A DNA stretch of 64,000 nt from Tetrastigma voinierianum (GCA_016808115.1 JAEQBH010000897.1:806001-870000); one strand, 5' to 3'. Shown: positions 11,951 to 23,357, counted from the stretch's first letter. Program-made: numbers and translations. The notes: generated from the letters alone by a model not told the origin.

Positions 11951-14225
11951 TTTAATGACCTCGCCCATTGGTTGTTCAGAGTAAAAAAGACCATAGTGGT
12001 CTGAGGTCGAATTAAGAAATTCAAAAGCCTAACATCAAGTTCATTGATGTGGCTACAATTTCCAAGAAGGACTTACTTCCAAATTCCCTTTTCTTCTGAC
12101 CTAAAAACTCGTTCTAAGATACGGCTACTGCATATGATCGACAATAAGAATTTTTGGGTTCAACTTGCAACTAGACCCTTCTCATACACATATTTTGGAG
12201 CCACCCAAAAGCTCTTCTTAACTCAACCCTATAAGAAATGAGTTGGAGCTTCCAAACTAAACCATACAAAACAAGGGTTTTTAAACCATGTATCCTAAAC
12301 GTTCTGGGCAAATCTAGATTTCCATACTCCATGGTTTTCAAACAAAACTATATTCATAGTTCCATACAAATACCCATATTTAGTAATTCCATACCACCCA
12401 AGACATGTGTATTCATACAAATATTCACAATTCCATACCTGTGATCTTCTCTCTCCTTTTTCCTTCTTTTCTTTTCTCTTCTTCTTCTTCTTCCGTTTTT
12501 GCTCTCTTCTCTCTCTAAGACCAAAATGAGATTTTTTTTTTTTTCTTCTCCTTATTTGATCTTATCCCCTTTTTATTTCACTTTCCAAGGAGAAACTTCC
12601 TCCTCTTTCCTTCCAAACCACTTGTCTCTTCCACAATTTTCTTCCTTATTTTATTCTAATATCTTTCTTTATTACTCTTTGGTCCTCGCTTTGGAGTTTT
12701 ATTCTCTATCCAATTTATCAAAATCCTACTTTGACATATGAACTTATTATATTATGACCCTTGGGTCATGAATTGGCTCAATTCAATGGTACCCTTAATT
12801 GTTGTATTAATTCAAGTTATTGCTTATTTAGTGGGATAATATATACTTTTACTTTTATTATACCACTAACATGTCCAGAAAAGCGCTAGGGTATGTTCGG
12901 GAATGTTACAACTAACCTACTCATTCATATGAATGTATTCTTAGAGCTCAATGGGCTTTCCACTTAGAGTCGAGAACACTGAATCGGAGTTGACGAAGGA
13001 GATATGACCTTAGAAGTTGGGAGGTCATGCGTAGTCGGCCTTGAGAGTTGACTGAAGCCCGACGGTGACTGTCTGGGCGAGCTGAGCTCACGGGACGAGG
13101 TCTATAACCTCTTACGCATGAGGAATCTGTGACCTCTGGCTGCATGAGTCTGCCGACCTGCAACAGCGACCTCTATGACTGACCTCTCACCCACTTGACT
13201 GTTCAGAATAAAAAGACCATAACTTGGTCCATATGAGTCCGAATTGAGAAATTCAAAAGCCTAACATCAAGTTCACTGATGTGGCTACAATTTCTCAGAA
13301 GGACTTACTTCCAAATTATCTTCATTTATGACCCAAAAACCCGTTCTGGTCTGGCTAGTTGACTGAGCGGCCGAACTAACCCCCGACAGTCTAGGCGAGG
13401 CTGACCTCGGTAAAATGACCATAACGTGATACAAAGGAGTCAAATCGGAAATTCAGCCTAACATCAATTTCATTGATGTGGCTATCATTTACTAGAAGGA
13501 CTCACTACCAAATTCCCTTCACTTCGTACCCAAAAATCAGCTCTAAGGTTCGGCTCGCTGCGCTACCACAATGTGGCAGCTTAGGGTAGAAAATGACCAA
13601 CGTAGGGGAAGGCCTACCTCTTGGAGTTTGTCGAAACTCCTCGATTCCGGTCTCTACTTGCAGCTCTTGTCACGAGGAAGGACTTTCCCTCTTGCTTCGC
13701 CTGGGACCTATGGTCCGATCGTTGGGAAATCTAGAGAGAAGTGAGAGCTTCTCACTCTAAAATATCTCCACTTTTCTCTGTTTTCCTTTTTTTTTTTTTT
13801 TTTTTTGAATCACTCTAAATCGTATTTTAAAAAGGAGGAAACTTCCTCCCACTTTCCTACATGCCACATGCCCTTTCCTTGTTTTTTTTTTCTTATTTTT
13901 CTTTATTTCTTTTTATTTTTAGGTCCCTCCATTTCTCCATTATTCCTCATTTAAGTCTCCTATTATTTTCCCCTTACTCATTTATTTCTCCTAATTTCAC
14001 TTAGACATCTAAACTTACTTATTTACAATTGACCCTTGAGTCTCCCATTTTTACAATTTCATATTTTCTCTTTTTTCACTTGGGTTTATTTAAGTTCAAT
14101 AATCATTAAATCAATATTCATCTAAAAAATTTCAGAAAAATACCCAAGTTGAAATGGAAATATACAGAATATATAATAATTTTTATTATAAAAATTCTAA
14201 GATATTTTTGGGGCGTTACAGAGTG

Positions 14226-15024
14226 ATAGAAAGTCTAAGAAGATAAAACATTGCACTATTCCAATTCTTTGAAAATAAGGAGAAATGAAAAGAGTTCCAG
14301 TAAAAAAGGAACTGAGTTGATAAGTTGAAGGTGAGAGAGTCTACATTACGAGGAAAGAAAATGAGGAAAGATGAAGGCCATTATACAGAAAGAAAGAATG
14401 GAATCTGGGTAATTTGCAGCCTAAATTTTCGAACGATTACCCGAAACTACTTTGTTCTGAAGCCTAAAGATTTACTCTTTGATCACGAAGGTTGTTACCT
14501 ACATTTAGTGGAGATTAATATGAAAAACAAGCTTATGTGGGTGACTAGTATTCTAAGGAGATCCCGGAGAAGATTAACTAATTCAACAAAAAGATGAAAA
14601 GAAAGAAGACACACACACTCACGAACAAAGATCTATTAGTGAAGCTTGTTTGCTATACGGTATTTAATTTATTTGTAATAGAGGTTGAAAACATTCCTTT
14701 TTCTCGGTTGAAAACTGAAGTTTAAAATGAGACTGCAATTACCTTTTTCAAGTAAAAGGGTGGAATAAGAGAAGATTGTGCTTTGAAACAGAAAAATATC
14801 CTGCAAAATAAAGTTAAATTATTTGAGGACAAACAAATCTTCGCTCTTTGCTTTCAGAAAAAAAATTTTAGGAATTTGAAATTTGATGAGTCAAAAGCAC
14901 ATTGAATTCACAGTCCATTTTCGATTTTTTCTTACAATACAATTGCCTATATTTATGCAAAAATATGTATATTTACCAAAATTTGTATTTTTGCGAAATT
15001 TAAAGCATAAGTGAAAAGTCGGCC
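14226..15024. other. AT-rich flank, nothing recognised
   Basis: The sequence after the target duplication continues the host flank of 1-1028. A plus-strand frame at 14325-14597 (90 codons) is basic and shows no known motif. I see no gene. A possible LTR start, TGATGAGTC, lies near 14887. Confidence 0.35.
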
Positions 15025-16150
15025 AATCAAGTGAAAACGGTCGAGGCTGGCAGTGCGACGAGAATCAAGGTCACGACCAAAATGATGGCAAAGCAAACAA
15101 AAACTGTTGCGACATAAGAGAACTTCTTTGAGACCAAGACGGGAGGAACTTGAGGAAGATAATGTCGCGACAGTTTTGAGAATTCGCGACCAAAAAACTC
15201 AAATTTAAATGGACTTGCAATGTCTCTCCTAGACAATTCCAGGTTGCGACAAAAATATAAGTTTGAGACTTCAATCAAGATCGTGACCTGGAATTTATGT
15301 CGCGACAATAAGAAGGAGTTGTACAGTTAAAAATGTTGTGACCAAGAAGTGAGGTTGCGACATAAGGGGCAAAATTGAAGTTGCAACGTATTTTTAAGGT
15401 CGCGACATAAATTTCAGACAAGAAGGAAATGATTAGGTCGCGACCTAAATTCCACGTTGCGACAAGGCAATGAAAAGACAACAATTTTAAGTTGCAACAT
15501 GAGAAAGAGAGTTAGGACCAAGGATCAGTGGCTGACAACAAAAAGGAGGTCGCGACATAAAATGCAATAGAAATATGTCTGACCAGCTAGCGACATCAAA
15601 TCGAAGTCTGACATATATTCCAAAACAAAAGCGAAACGGTGAGGTCGCAGCTTGAAATAGAAAAGTGAATCGGCTGATTGAGACTTACAAATGAGGTTGC
15701 GTCTAGATATGAAGAAGGGATTGTCGCGACATACTTTTGAGGTCCGCGGCGAGGTACTAGCGAAGCGAGGAAAATACTTAGTCACGACCTTTAAATTCCA
15801 AGTCGCGACAAGAAAACAAACAACCAGCGGTTAAGTCACAACCGGCAAAGGTTTCGAGACAAGCGAATGACGTCATAGAGAAAGAGGTCGCGACATCAAT
15901 TCAGCGGGAACAAGAAAAACAAATTACATGGCGAAATATCACTGGCGGCGACTAAGAATTTGTCTCGACCATAAATCAACTTGCAACTAAAGAAACAAGT
16001 TGCGACAGAAAACATCAGGTCGCAGCTCAGCAATTGCAGGAACAAGAGAAATAAGGTTGCAACCAGTTCTTGAGGTCACGACAAACTGAACAGACCATAC
16101 CAGAACTTTACGTCGCGACAAACTTTTAAAGTCACAACCTAAAACAGTGA
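15025..16150. repeat. Array of the palindrome GTCGCGAC
   Basis: Exact GTCGCGAC occurs at 15164, 15299, 15399, 15437, 15549, 15723, 15802, 15887 and 16112. Between these are many variants such as GTTGCGAC, GTCGCAAC, GTCACGAC and GTTGTGAC, which are the forms expected from C-to-T change at methylated CpG. Spacing is irregular, 30-160 bp. A similar array lies at 57650-58690. The context (TATA box at 16214) suggests an LTR. Confidence 0.75.
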
Positions 16151-16213
16151 GTTGGGCCATTGATTTTAAGGAAATCCACCTGGAGCCTTGGAATCAAGCC
16201 CAATTTCTAAAAG

Positions 16214-16223
16214 TTATAAATAG
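16214..16223 (+). promoter_or_regulatory. Candidate LTR TATA box
   Basis: TTATAAATAGG in an otherwise unremarkable stretch, shortly downstream of the GTCGCGAC array. This form is typical of plant LTR promoters. No matching second LTR was found, so the assignment is tentative. Confidence 0.4.
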
Positions 16224-16900
16224 GCGTACATAGTTTTAGTAAAGTTCAGCTTTTCTTTTTGGGAGCCCAGAACGGGGGAAGAAGAAAACTCATTGTATAA
16301 TTTTTAGAATAGATTTTCTTTTCTTTTCTTTTCTTGAATCGAACCGGCGATCATTAGAATGTTGGCGAAAACACAAACTTTCAATTTCTTTACAATTCTT
16401 GGTAGGTTTAAGTAAATCTAGCTATTTCGAGGAGTCGTCTCTTCTCATTTATTGCAGCGCCAATTGATGCAATTTAACGATTAACTCCATTGTCGATTAT
16501 GTCTGATTTCCTTAGTTTGAATTTATTGTTAGTTACAGTCTTTCCTGCATAAATTGGATGGAAGTATCTGGAATTTGGGTGGAATTTATTTGATTGATGT
16601 GTCTTTTTCATATAATTGTTCCTAATAGTAGTTTCGAATACCCGTTCAAGGATTGTATCTTGCTCTGATTTTCAGGAGGCCCTTTTAGTGACACAGAGAT
16701 GGCGATTCCTGAGAGTTAGGAACATTCCAATTGTGGGTATGTTGGACCATTATTAAAGAACTATTGAGCTTTGAGAGTTCACTCAGATAAATACCCAGTT
16801 CACTCATAATTGATGTTGGAGGGGATTATTTATCAATTTAAATCATTAGAGATTTCACCTTAATCTGTTGGAAAACTCTTGACCCTGTGTTAGCTGTGAT
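16224..16900. other. Probable LTR downstream part, no gene
   Basis: Poly-pyrimidine and AT-rich sequence following the TATA box, plausibly R-U5 and leader of the same element. No primer site or open frame could be identified with confidence. Confidence 0.3.
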
Positions 16901-17257
16901 CTAATCAAGGGAAAGGAGATATTCATTAGATTTTAAGGCTAAGTCATCAATCGGGTTGTAGAAATCTTGCACAATACGAAGAGGTTCCCCAGGAAGTAAA
17001 TCTGCGGAGTCTCCAAGAAATGGGTATGAAGTATTGAGAAAGAAAAATGCCCAAATCTTGTAAAGAATATGTTGAATCTGGTAAGTGATTAAACTATCTT
17101 CGAGAGAAATAGGGATATTTAATTGGTGAATAAAAGGAGAAATCCAACTTGCAATATCAGGCATCTTTGACAAATCCAGATCCAAATTTAGGGTTAAGTT
17201 TAAATGGGTTATAATGCAAAAATTAATTGTTTCACAGTACTTCTTATTAGTGTTCAT
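16901..17257 (-). CDS. Unrecognised 118-codon open frame
   Basis: An uninterrupted minus-strand frame of 118 codons in an AT-rich setting. The product would be rich in Leu, Ile, Asp and Ser, with a cluster WAFFFLNTSYPFLGD in the middle, and no signal peptide or clear membrane span. It has no motif that I recognise. It lies between the GTCGCGAC array and the Tat element, so it may be a fragment of a retroelement frame or chance. I give no function. Confidence 0.2.
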   Translation of the reverse strand: MNTNKKYCETINFCIITHLNLTLNLDLDLSKMPDIASWISPFIHQLNIPISLEDSLITYQIQHILYKIWAFFFLNTSYPFLGDSADLLPGEPLRIVQDFYNPIDDLALKSNEYLLSLD

Positions 17258-17682
17258 TTTTACAGAGAACTGATTTAGTCCAAATTAATTATAGTTTATA
17301 TATATGTATTAGCTTATTTTTAATGTCCTAAGTTGTATATGTTATCTTTAAGACAATTATTCTTTAATTTTAGTTGACAAACTTCATCATCAAGGTTCAG
17401 ATAGTATGGATCTTGAGTAATTGGGGTGAATTGATTTTGAGAATCCATCCCGATCTCTATAGAATAATATACGGACTTACATCCATTTTACTACTTGTAC
17501 TTGACACATTGCACTTAACGGTGTCATAGACTAAACCTATTTATAATTCCAAAAACATTTAAATTAGTTTAATTCATTTTAAAGAAACTCTAGTCCAATT
17601 TGACATGGCCATGGGAAAGTTGTAAGACTCCTGTAGAGGTGTTAAATTGAGAAGTTTTAGTCTATATAATAGAAGGCAAACA
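17258..17682. other. AT-rich spacer, no gene seen
   Basis: No domain or tandem structure. The 3' LTR of the Tat element should lie in this direction, but I could not match this sequence to the LTR-like segment at 23379-23990. Confidence 0.3.
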
Positions 17683-17868
17683 GCCGGACAGGTCATTTTT
17701 TGCGTCATCCGAGCTTTAGTTTGACCAGTTAGATGTTATCTAAACTGGGCCAGACAGGTCATTTTCTGCGCTATCCGGGCTTTAGTTTGATTAGTTAGAT
17801 GTTATCTAAACTGGGCTGGACAGGTCATTTTCTATGCCATTCGAGCTTTAGTTTAACCCTGCAAGAGA
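17683..17868 (-). repeat. 66-bp tandem repeat, about 2.8 units
   Basis: The word GGACAGGTCATTTT or a variant starts units at 17683, 17749 and 17815, exactly 66 bp apart. Each unit also has GAGCTTTAGTTTGA and AGATGTTATCTAAACTGGG. It sits just past the stop of the Tat pol frame, the place where Tat-lineage elements are known to have hypervariable 3' untranslated repeats. Confidence 0.85.
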
Positions 17869-17908
17869 AGAAAAATGGACAACATATGCGTTGATATTGA
17901 ATCATTCT

Positions 17909-18895
17909 TTATTGATAATACCTCTTAAGATGTGTAGCGTTCCACATTCTAGGTACAAGGGTCCCATCAAGTTTATCTAAAGAGAAAGACCCGGATTCAC
18001 TGGCTCGTGTTACAAGATATGGTCCTTCCCAGTTGGGTTGGAACTTTCCTGTAGTCGGGTCAGTTGTATTCTCAAATACTTTTCTTAAGACCAGGTCCCC
18101 TGGTTGGAACGTTCGAGGCTAGACTCGTTTGTTGTAGAGGCACCTTGTCGGCGGTAGGGCGCTATGCGGATTGCGCTATCTGCATTCATTGACTATGTCT
18201 AGATCCTTGATCACTAAATCTACATTCCCTTGTTCGGAGACGTTTGTCCGGATGGTAGGCATACTAATTTTTGTAGGGATTATAGCTTCCATCCCATAAG
18301 TAATTGCGAATGGGGATATACCGGTTGGTTTGCGGGCAGTAGTTCGATAAGCCCAGAGTACCCCAAGGAGTTCATCCACCCATTGCCTTTTAAATTTGAA
18401 TCAACGTTTTTTCAAAACATGAGGTTTTGTTTGAGGCCTGCGAGACCATTACTCTGCTTGAATGCTAGTGGGGTGGAATATAGATTTTTTATCTTCAATT
18501 CCTGACAGAAGTTTCGGTAGACCTGGCTATCAAATTGGGGCCCGTTGTCGGACATAATTGATCCGGAGATCTTGAGAGCAGAGCATGATATTTTCGAGTT
18601 AGCGGGTAACATCCTATCTTTGATCGAGAGAATGCCCGGCCTCAATCCATTTATTAGAAATAGTAAGTGGCCACGACAACTTCTTTTGGGGGTGCGGGCG
18701 GTGGGCGGTGAAGCTGATGGTCGACCTGTCGATCCCCATTGGACAATAATAGGGCTCGAAAATAAAGATGGATCTTGCAGGTGTTTCGGGATGGGAAGCG
18801 AGAGTCGTTGGCAACGATCACATTTTTTGGTATAATTGGCAACATCGGCTCTCATGGTTGGCCAATAAGACATAAATTATTAGGCTTGGTGGGCT
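17909..18895 (-). pseudogene. Tat integrase remnant
   Basis: In order on the minus strand: a zinc-finger part with YWPTMRADVANYTKKCDRCQR (18790-18873), the core with SDNGPQFDS, the segment WAYRTTARKPTGISPF with ITYGMEAIIP (18260-18380), and the C-terminal GKFQPNWEGPYLVTRAS near 18030. It ends with MWNATHLKRYYQ and a stop at 17909-17911. The core is split over three frames. The second catalytic Asp (SDNG) remains. The usual NGQxE Glu appears as NGLAG, so the third catalytic residue is lost. Integrase inserts the DNA copy into the genome in intact elements. Confidence 0.85.
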
Positions 18896-18989
18896 AAGTT
18901 CTGTAGGGATAATTTCCACATATTCATGCGACTCGCTTCGCGCATAATGACTGCGCTCTCAGTCGGGCATTCAGATACGAGACGCGAGG

Positions 18990-19225
18990 ATCATTTGAAT
19001 AGTTGCCCATCAACTTAGGAAAATCTAGTTGACTGGACTTGAAGTTTGTGGGCCTTGTCTCTCTCACTAGGGAGTTGTCTTGTGCGTAAATATAATGTTA
19101 TGGGGTCCATCCATGAAGGGAGGTCCTTATCCACCCGATTTACTTGCTGGGATGCAATTGACGAAACTGGCTGATAGTAGATAGGCAGGAATATAGTTTT
19201 AGTGATTGGTAGAGAAGCGGCCACA
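18990..19225 (-). pseudogene. RNase H to integrase linker of Tat pol
   Basis: The frame contains SWMDPITLYLRTRQLPSERD and then KAHKLQVQSTRFS, followed by VDGQLFK after a stop. This is the standard region between RNase H and the integrase zinc finger in plant gypsy pol. It lies directly upstream of the integrase remnant. Confidence 0.75.
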
Positions 19226-19580
19226 GAAGCCAGGGCGTCTGCCTTTTCATTAGAAGTCCACTGGGGTATGCTCCGGCTTCGGACGGAAGTAACGGCGTTG
19301 TTTCCGCGGGAAGCTGCGTGGGATCTCCGGATTTTGAATTAGCCGTTAACACGCCCGACCACCAGTTAAGTCACTTTGGACTAGGAGCTTCTTGCGGCGA
19401 GATAGAGTGACGCTAGTTCAAGCTTTGGCGAGATGGCTTCTTATTCTGATTCATTGTTAGATGCACTAAACCCGAGCCGGATTGCCTGTTCGATCTTATC
19501 CCCGGATGGGGATTTTAACTAAAAACTAATGCCCGCCCCGGTTTATTTGGACGCCCCGTCGATATTAAGCGTCCACCAAT
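19200..19580 (-). pseudogene. Tat RNase H remnant
   Basis: Reading from 19580 leftwards on the minus strand: WTLNIDGASK (first catalytic Asp), then LGFSASNNESE near 19470 (the acidic NNEAEYEAL position), then TSNEKADALASVAASLP near 19215-19260 (the ADALA signature with the last Asp). The three parts are in different frames with stops between. RNase H removes the RNA strand during reverse transcription. Confidence 0.75.
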
Positions 19581-20162
19581 TCGTTTGGCGTGGGGCGATT
19601 TCATTGGGGATGCCGCTGTAGTGATAGGCGCGTCTGCATTTTAAAAGCCTTGACTTGTACTGAATGTCGTACTCGCTTAGTTGATTGCCCAACGAGCCAT
19701 TCTTCCCGATAGGTCAAGCTTATGTATAGTCTTTCAGGGCGGGATGTTGGTTGAGTACCTCCTGATGGGATGTGTGCACGGAAGTAGGGCAAAATTTCTT
19801 GGAAATTTTTGCTATCAGGAGAGATAGCGGCACAACTCCAAGATGGTTATACATGGTCTGCATCGGCTAAGGATTTCTTGACGAAGAGCAGGCCTACGTT
19901 TTCCGTCTTCATTCTTGAACATGTTTTATTGTTGTATCTCAAGTACGAGATGAAGCGAAAGAGTCATGATATGCGGACTTGAGAATCGAGGGTTCCGACT
20001 AATCTTGCTTGATGCGGATAAAGGCGATCCTCTTCATTCCATTCGTCAGATTAGCTCCACGGTGGAGAAAAGCGACTTTAAGCGTCGTAGACGGAAATAA
20101 ACCATCTGAGGCGGCCTAATCGGCGGATTGGTTGTTGCACCACTTTTCTAGAGCTTGGGGCT

Positions 20163-21010
20163 AGAGACTCTAAGATAGCTTTAAGCTAGGAGGGGTTGGC
20201 CTCAATCCCCCTCTGAGTCATCATGAATCCCAGGAACCGACCTGAACTGACCCCGAATGCGCATTTTGCGGGATTGAGTTTCATACCATAAGTCCTGAGG
20301 AGATCAAATACCTGCTGCAAATGCATAGTGTGATCTGACTGCTCCTTGGACTTTATCAACATATCATCCATATATACTTCCATAATTTTTCTGAGTAGTG
20401 GCTGAAACATCTTGGTTACCAGTATCTGATAAGTGGCTCCGGCATTTTTTAACCCCGAATGGCATTACATTGTAGCAGAAAAGCCCGTGAGGGGTGATAA
20501 AAGACATTTTCTTTGCATCAGGTGGGTACAGGGATCCCGATGGTGGCCAGAAAGTGCATCACAAAGCGACAACATGCCATGCGAGCCGATGCATCAACAT
20601 CCCGATTATCGCGGGGCAAGGGAAGCTATCCTTAGGATGCAGCGTCGTTAAGATCCATTAGTCTACGCATACTCTCCGCTTACCTTTTTTTAGGAACTAC
20701 CACTACATTAGCAAGCCATTACGGGTCGACCTGACTGCAAATAAACCCGGCCTTCAAGGTTATCTACGCCCGGCTGGATGATCGTGCGCGTCTGGGTGCA
20801 GAGCGTCGTATTCTCTACCGAATGGAATTACGGCGGATAAGAACGACCGAAGCTTGCTGGGCGATTCCGAGAAGCATCCATGTCGTAATGCGAGATGGGT
20901 CGGGCAAGCATATCGGCGTTAGCCTTTAGTACTTGTTGCAATCGGGCCCTTTCTTCCCCAATCAGGAGGGAACTAACGTAGGTGCACCTATCCGGGCCTC
21001 CTATGAGCAT
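20163..21010 (-). pseudogene. Tat reverse transcriptase remnant
   Basis: From 21010 leftwards: EERARLQQVLKANADMLA (upstream end of RT), WLANVVVVPKK near 20700, DLNDAAS near 20650, a decayed FITPxGLxCYNxMPFGLKNA block at 20430-20520, and the active-site segment at 20186-20410 with VYMDDMLIKS. The YMDD motif (20363-20374) is intact, and QRGIEANPS follows. Stops and frameshifts interrupt the rest. RT copies element RNA into DNA in intact relatives. Confidence 0.85.
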
Positions 21011-21145
21011 GGATTCTAGGGGATCTACTTCGGTGTTCCCTTTGTTTTCTAAAAGCGGCGGACGGCGACCTTAGTGCTGATGAGGCGAGTTATCGGGGGC
21101 CTTTACTATTTAGCTCTTGAATTGACAGGCGATAGCGTGTGGCGG

Positions 21146-21600
21146 CTAATTGGCTACCATGGAGTCGACTGCCGAATGCGGTGAGATAGCCCGATAGTTT
21201 GGCAGTAGGTTGAGGGGATTTCTTTCATGGCATGTAGCCAGGTTCGGCCACGATAGCATTATACGGGACCCGAATCTTGACCGAAAACAATACTTCTTGA
21301 GTTCTTGGTCTGTGACCAGGAGAAAAGCAATATCACCCACCATCGGTGTGGTGGCGGATTGAATCAGGTGGCTTTCTGTAGGCGAACTAAGATATTTAGT
21401 GGGACTTTCATGCTTAAAAATTTCCGGGAGGTGCTAACAGGTCCAGCACATTATTTGGGATCATGAGGACTACGTGCACATCAAAATTGTTAATACCTGA
21501 GGTGAGTATAGCATCATAATGGGGAGTGGTCGAGGTTTATAGGAGGGAAAATTATGGGGCCATCGATCAGAATTTGAACATTGTGCTACTCTCTAGGGTA
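21146..21600 (-). pseudogene. Tat protease remnant
   Basis: Around 21420-21530 the minus strand reads HYDAILTSGINNFDVHVVLM followed by IPNNVLDLL. This matches the PHDDALV ... FxVxRVLVDxGSSADLL pattern of Tat proteases, but the DxGSS active-site turn is replaced by IPNN, so the catalytic Asp is gone. The frame at 21146-21343 continues the protease-RT linker. The enzyme would cleave the polyprotein in an intact element. Confidence 0.65.
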
Positions 21601-21840
21601 CTGATGGTGTTTACTCGGGCTCCTAGCGAGGCCGGGCGGGTATTACCGTCTTGCCTCTTAGGCGGTATTGATCATCAGTCGGGCCTCCTAGTCTGAAAGT
21701 TGATGGTGGGTCGGGGGTTACGATGGATGTTGATGCAACTAATAGCTCTATGGTATGGGGCGGTCGGTTTGAGTCGCTCTGAGCGAACCTTACGGTCTTT
21801 CGGCTTAGATTAATCTTTCTACCAAGAACTTCAGGCCTTG

Positions 21841-23232
21841 GCAATGATTTGTTTCATGGTCGTGATCCCTATGGTAGTCACACCTTAGAGACCGATTACG
21901 TTGGTCCGGATTTGCCCGTATAGGCGGGGGCCATTTAAAATCGGGGTGGTCTCGGATAAGGGGGAGCAGTCGGTCATAGGAGATGTTAAGGGGGGTGAAT
22001 TGAGGAGGTTCCCTTTTCTTTTCTAACTGTTCTTGGCGGCGTTTTTGACCCTTGCTCTGGCTTCCTTTCTGTTTGGGCTGGCTCTTTGTGGCAACTTTCT
22101 TTGCTGCAGGCGATTATCATCACTGTTTGTGAGGCGGCTCGGATATTATCCTCCAGAGTGGAGTATTTGTCTGCCCGTCGAAACAGTTCTTCCATGGTTG
22201 CAGGTGGATCAAGGGAATGGGATTGGAAGAAAGGGGTAGTCGGCCCAAAGCTTCTTCGAAAGTTCTGTAAGACCGTGTCCATAATGTAAACATCAATTTG
22301 TTAGACAACTTGTCCAAATCTCCGGGTGAAATCCCGGATGGATTCATCGTCCCACTTGAAGATGGATTGGAGCGAGCTGATGTTTCCTTTCTGCCGAACG
22401 GAGCACAAGTATTGGGAGACAAACGTAGCCCACAATTTTCCGAATGAGTTTAGAGACCCTCTTGGAAGCTTGTGGAACCAGGCCAGAGCGGGGCCTTTCA
22501 GGCTAGCTGGGAATACCTTACACAGAAGTCGATCGTTCCCGGGGTTGAGGATCATTGCCTGGTTGAAGTGCAACATATGATCATATGGATCAGAGAAGTG
22601 GGCCGTACATCAGTGAATGGCGTATGGCCGAATCGAAAGGAGGCTCGCGTCTGAAAATATGCTGGCCCAGCGCGAGGGGGAAGATAGCATGTTGTGGAGT
22701 CCTCGGACAAGGGATAAGATCTTTGCATGCGGGCGAAATTTGCCGGAATGGGCCTTGGTAAGCGGGGGCGTACCCGAGCAGTAGGCATATGCTCAGGGAC
22801 CAACTCTGAATGGGATTTGTCCCTACTGGCCTCTCTTTGCATCCGGTGACGCGTGCCACTAATAGCCCTGTTGGAATGGCGAGGAGGTCTCTTTGTAGAC
22901 TCGGTTTCCGCATTGTTTTGGGGTGGTGAACGACGAGGGAGTGGAGAGTTATCTAAAGATAACTCGTCATCTGTCGGTGGATCACTATGGTCAGGTAGGG
23001 CGGGCTCTTTGCCCTTATTTGTCTGGGTTAGGGGTACATGTTGGGCAGCTCCTTGTGGGTTTTCGGCCCTGTTGGTCTCCAAGTGGGTCCGTAAGCGTTC
23101 GTTCTCCTGCTGTAAGCGGTTCGCATGCTCATGTAATTCGGTCATCTGTGCAGTGCGCTCCTCTTTGCCGCCCCCGTCTCTCGGCGTAACGGAGCGATCT
23201 TCGATGGGTTGGTTCGCTGGGTTGCTAGACAT
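21841..23232 (-). pseudogene. Tat gag remnant
   Basis: The ATG at 23232 opens a frame of 226 codons, about 125 bp past the primer site. Its N-terminal part is charged and coiled-coil-like (EHANRLQQENERLRTHL). The core gag domain is at 22301-22576 in another frame, with CKVFPASLKGPALAWFHKL and WDDESIRDFTRRF. A zinc motif CDYHRDHDHETNHC lies at 21841-21882. At least two frameshifts separate these parts. Gag packages the element RNA in intact relatives. Confidence 0.85.
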
Positions 23233-23357
23233 GGCGATAAACTCCGATGATTCGGTGGGATGAACGGGAACTACTAAAACTTCAGGTAAAGGGAGATCAC
23301 TTGGGAGCGGATGAATCCAGGCTCTCGCGTATCACCTCTGAGATTTCCTGCTAGGCG

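Larger units (their letters stand above)
8548..12910 (-). mobile_element. Nested solo LTR of the same superfamily
   Basis: Starts TGTCACGTCCCG, ends GAATGTTACA, flanked by ACTAG (8543-8547) and ACTAA (12911-12915), a 5-bp target duplication with one change. Comparing 2958 and 8330 shows the empty site CTACTAGCCTA. There is no second LTR and no coding domain, so it is best read as a solo LTR of 4.4 kb. Its first kilobase resembles 47636-48700. It includes six units of the 190-bp repeat and a GCGACCCC-rich array. Confidence 0.85.
1034..14220 (-). mobile_element. Ty3/gypsy chromovirus-like LTR retrotransposon with target duplication
   Basis: The element is bounded by GAGTG at 1029-1033 and again at 14221-14225, a perfect 5-bp target duplication. 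Its outer ends read TGTCAC and GTTACA. Two long LTRs (1034-4231 and 6355-14220) enclose a 2.1-kb interior. A purine-rich tract next to 4231 and a tRNA-iMet-like primer site next to 6355, both read on the minus strand, fix the orientation. The interior has gag, the end of protease and the end of integrase; RT, RNase H and the integrase core are missing. The 5' LTR is split by a nested LTR at 8548-12910. Long LTRs, an iMet primer site and pol order suggest the Tekay/Del group; that lineage call is inference. Confidence 0.88.
6355..14220 (-). repeat. 5' LTR, split by a nested LTR
   Basis: The true LTR is 6355-8547 joined to 12916-14220, about 3.5 kb. It starts TGACGTCCC on the plus strand and ends GCGTTACA. 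It matches the 3' LTR (1034-4231) throughout. The interruption at 8548-12910 falls inside one of the 190-bp units. LTRs hold the promoter and poly(A) signals in intact relatives; I could not place either confidently here. Confidence 0.83.

Noticed and set aside
11473..12004. Overlapping frames of 100-160 codons on both strands
   Set aside because: They are created by the GCGACCCC minisatellite; the repetitive translation appears in several frames at once.
22853..23263. Plus-strand 136-codon frame
   Set aside because: Antisense to the Tat gag, which has recognisable domains on the minus strand.
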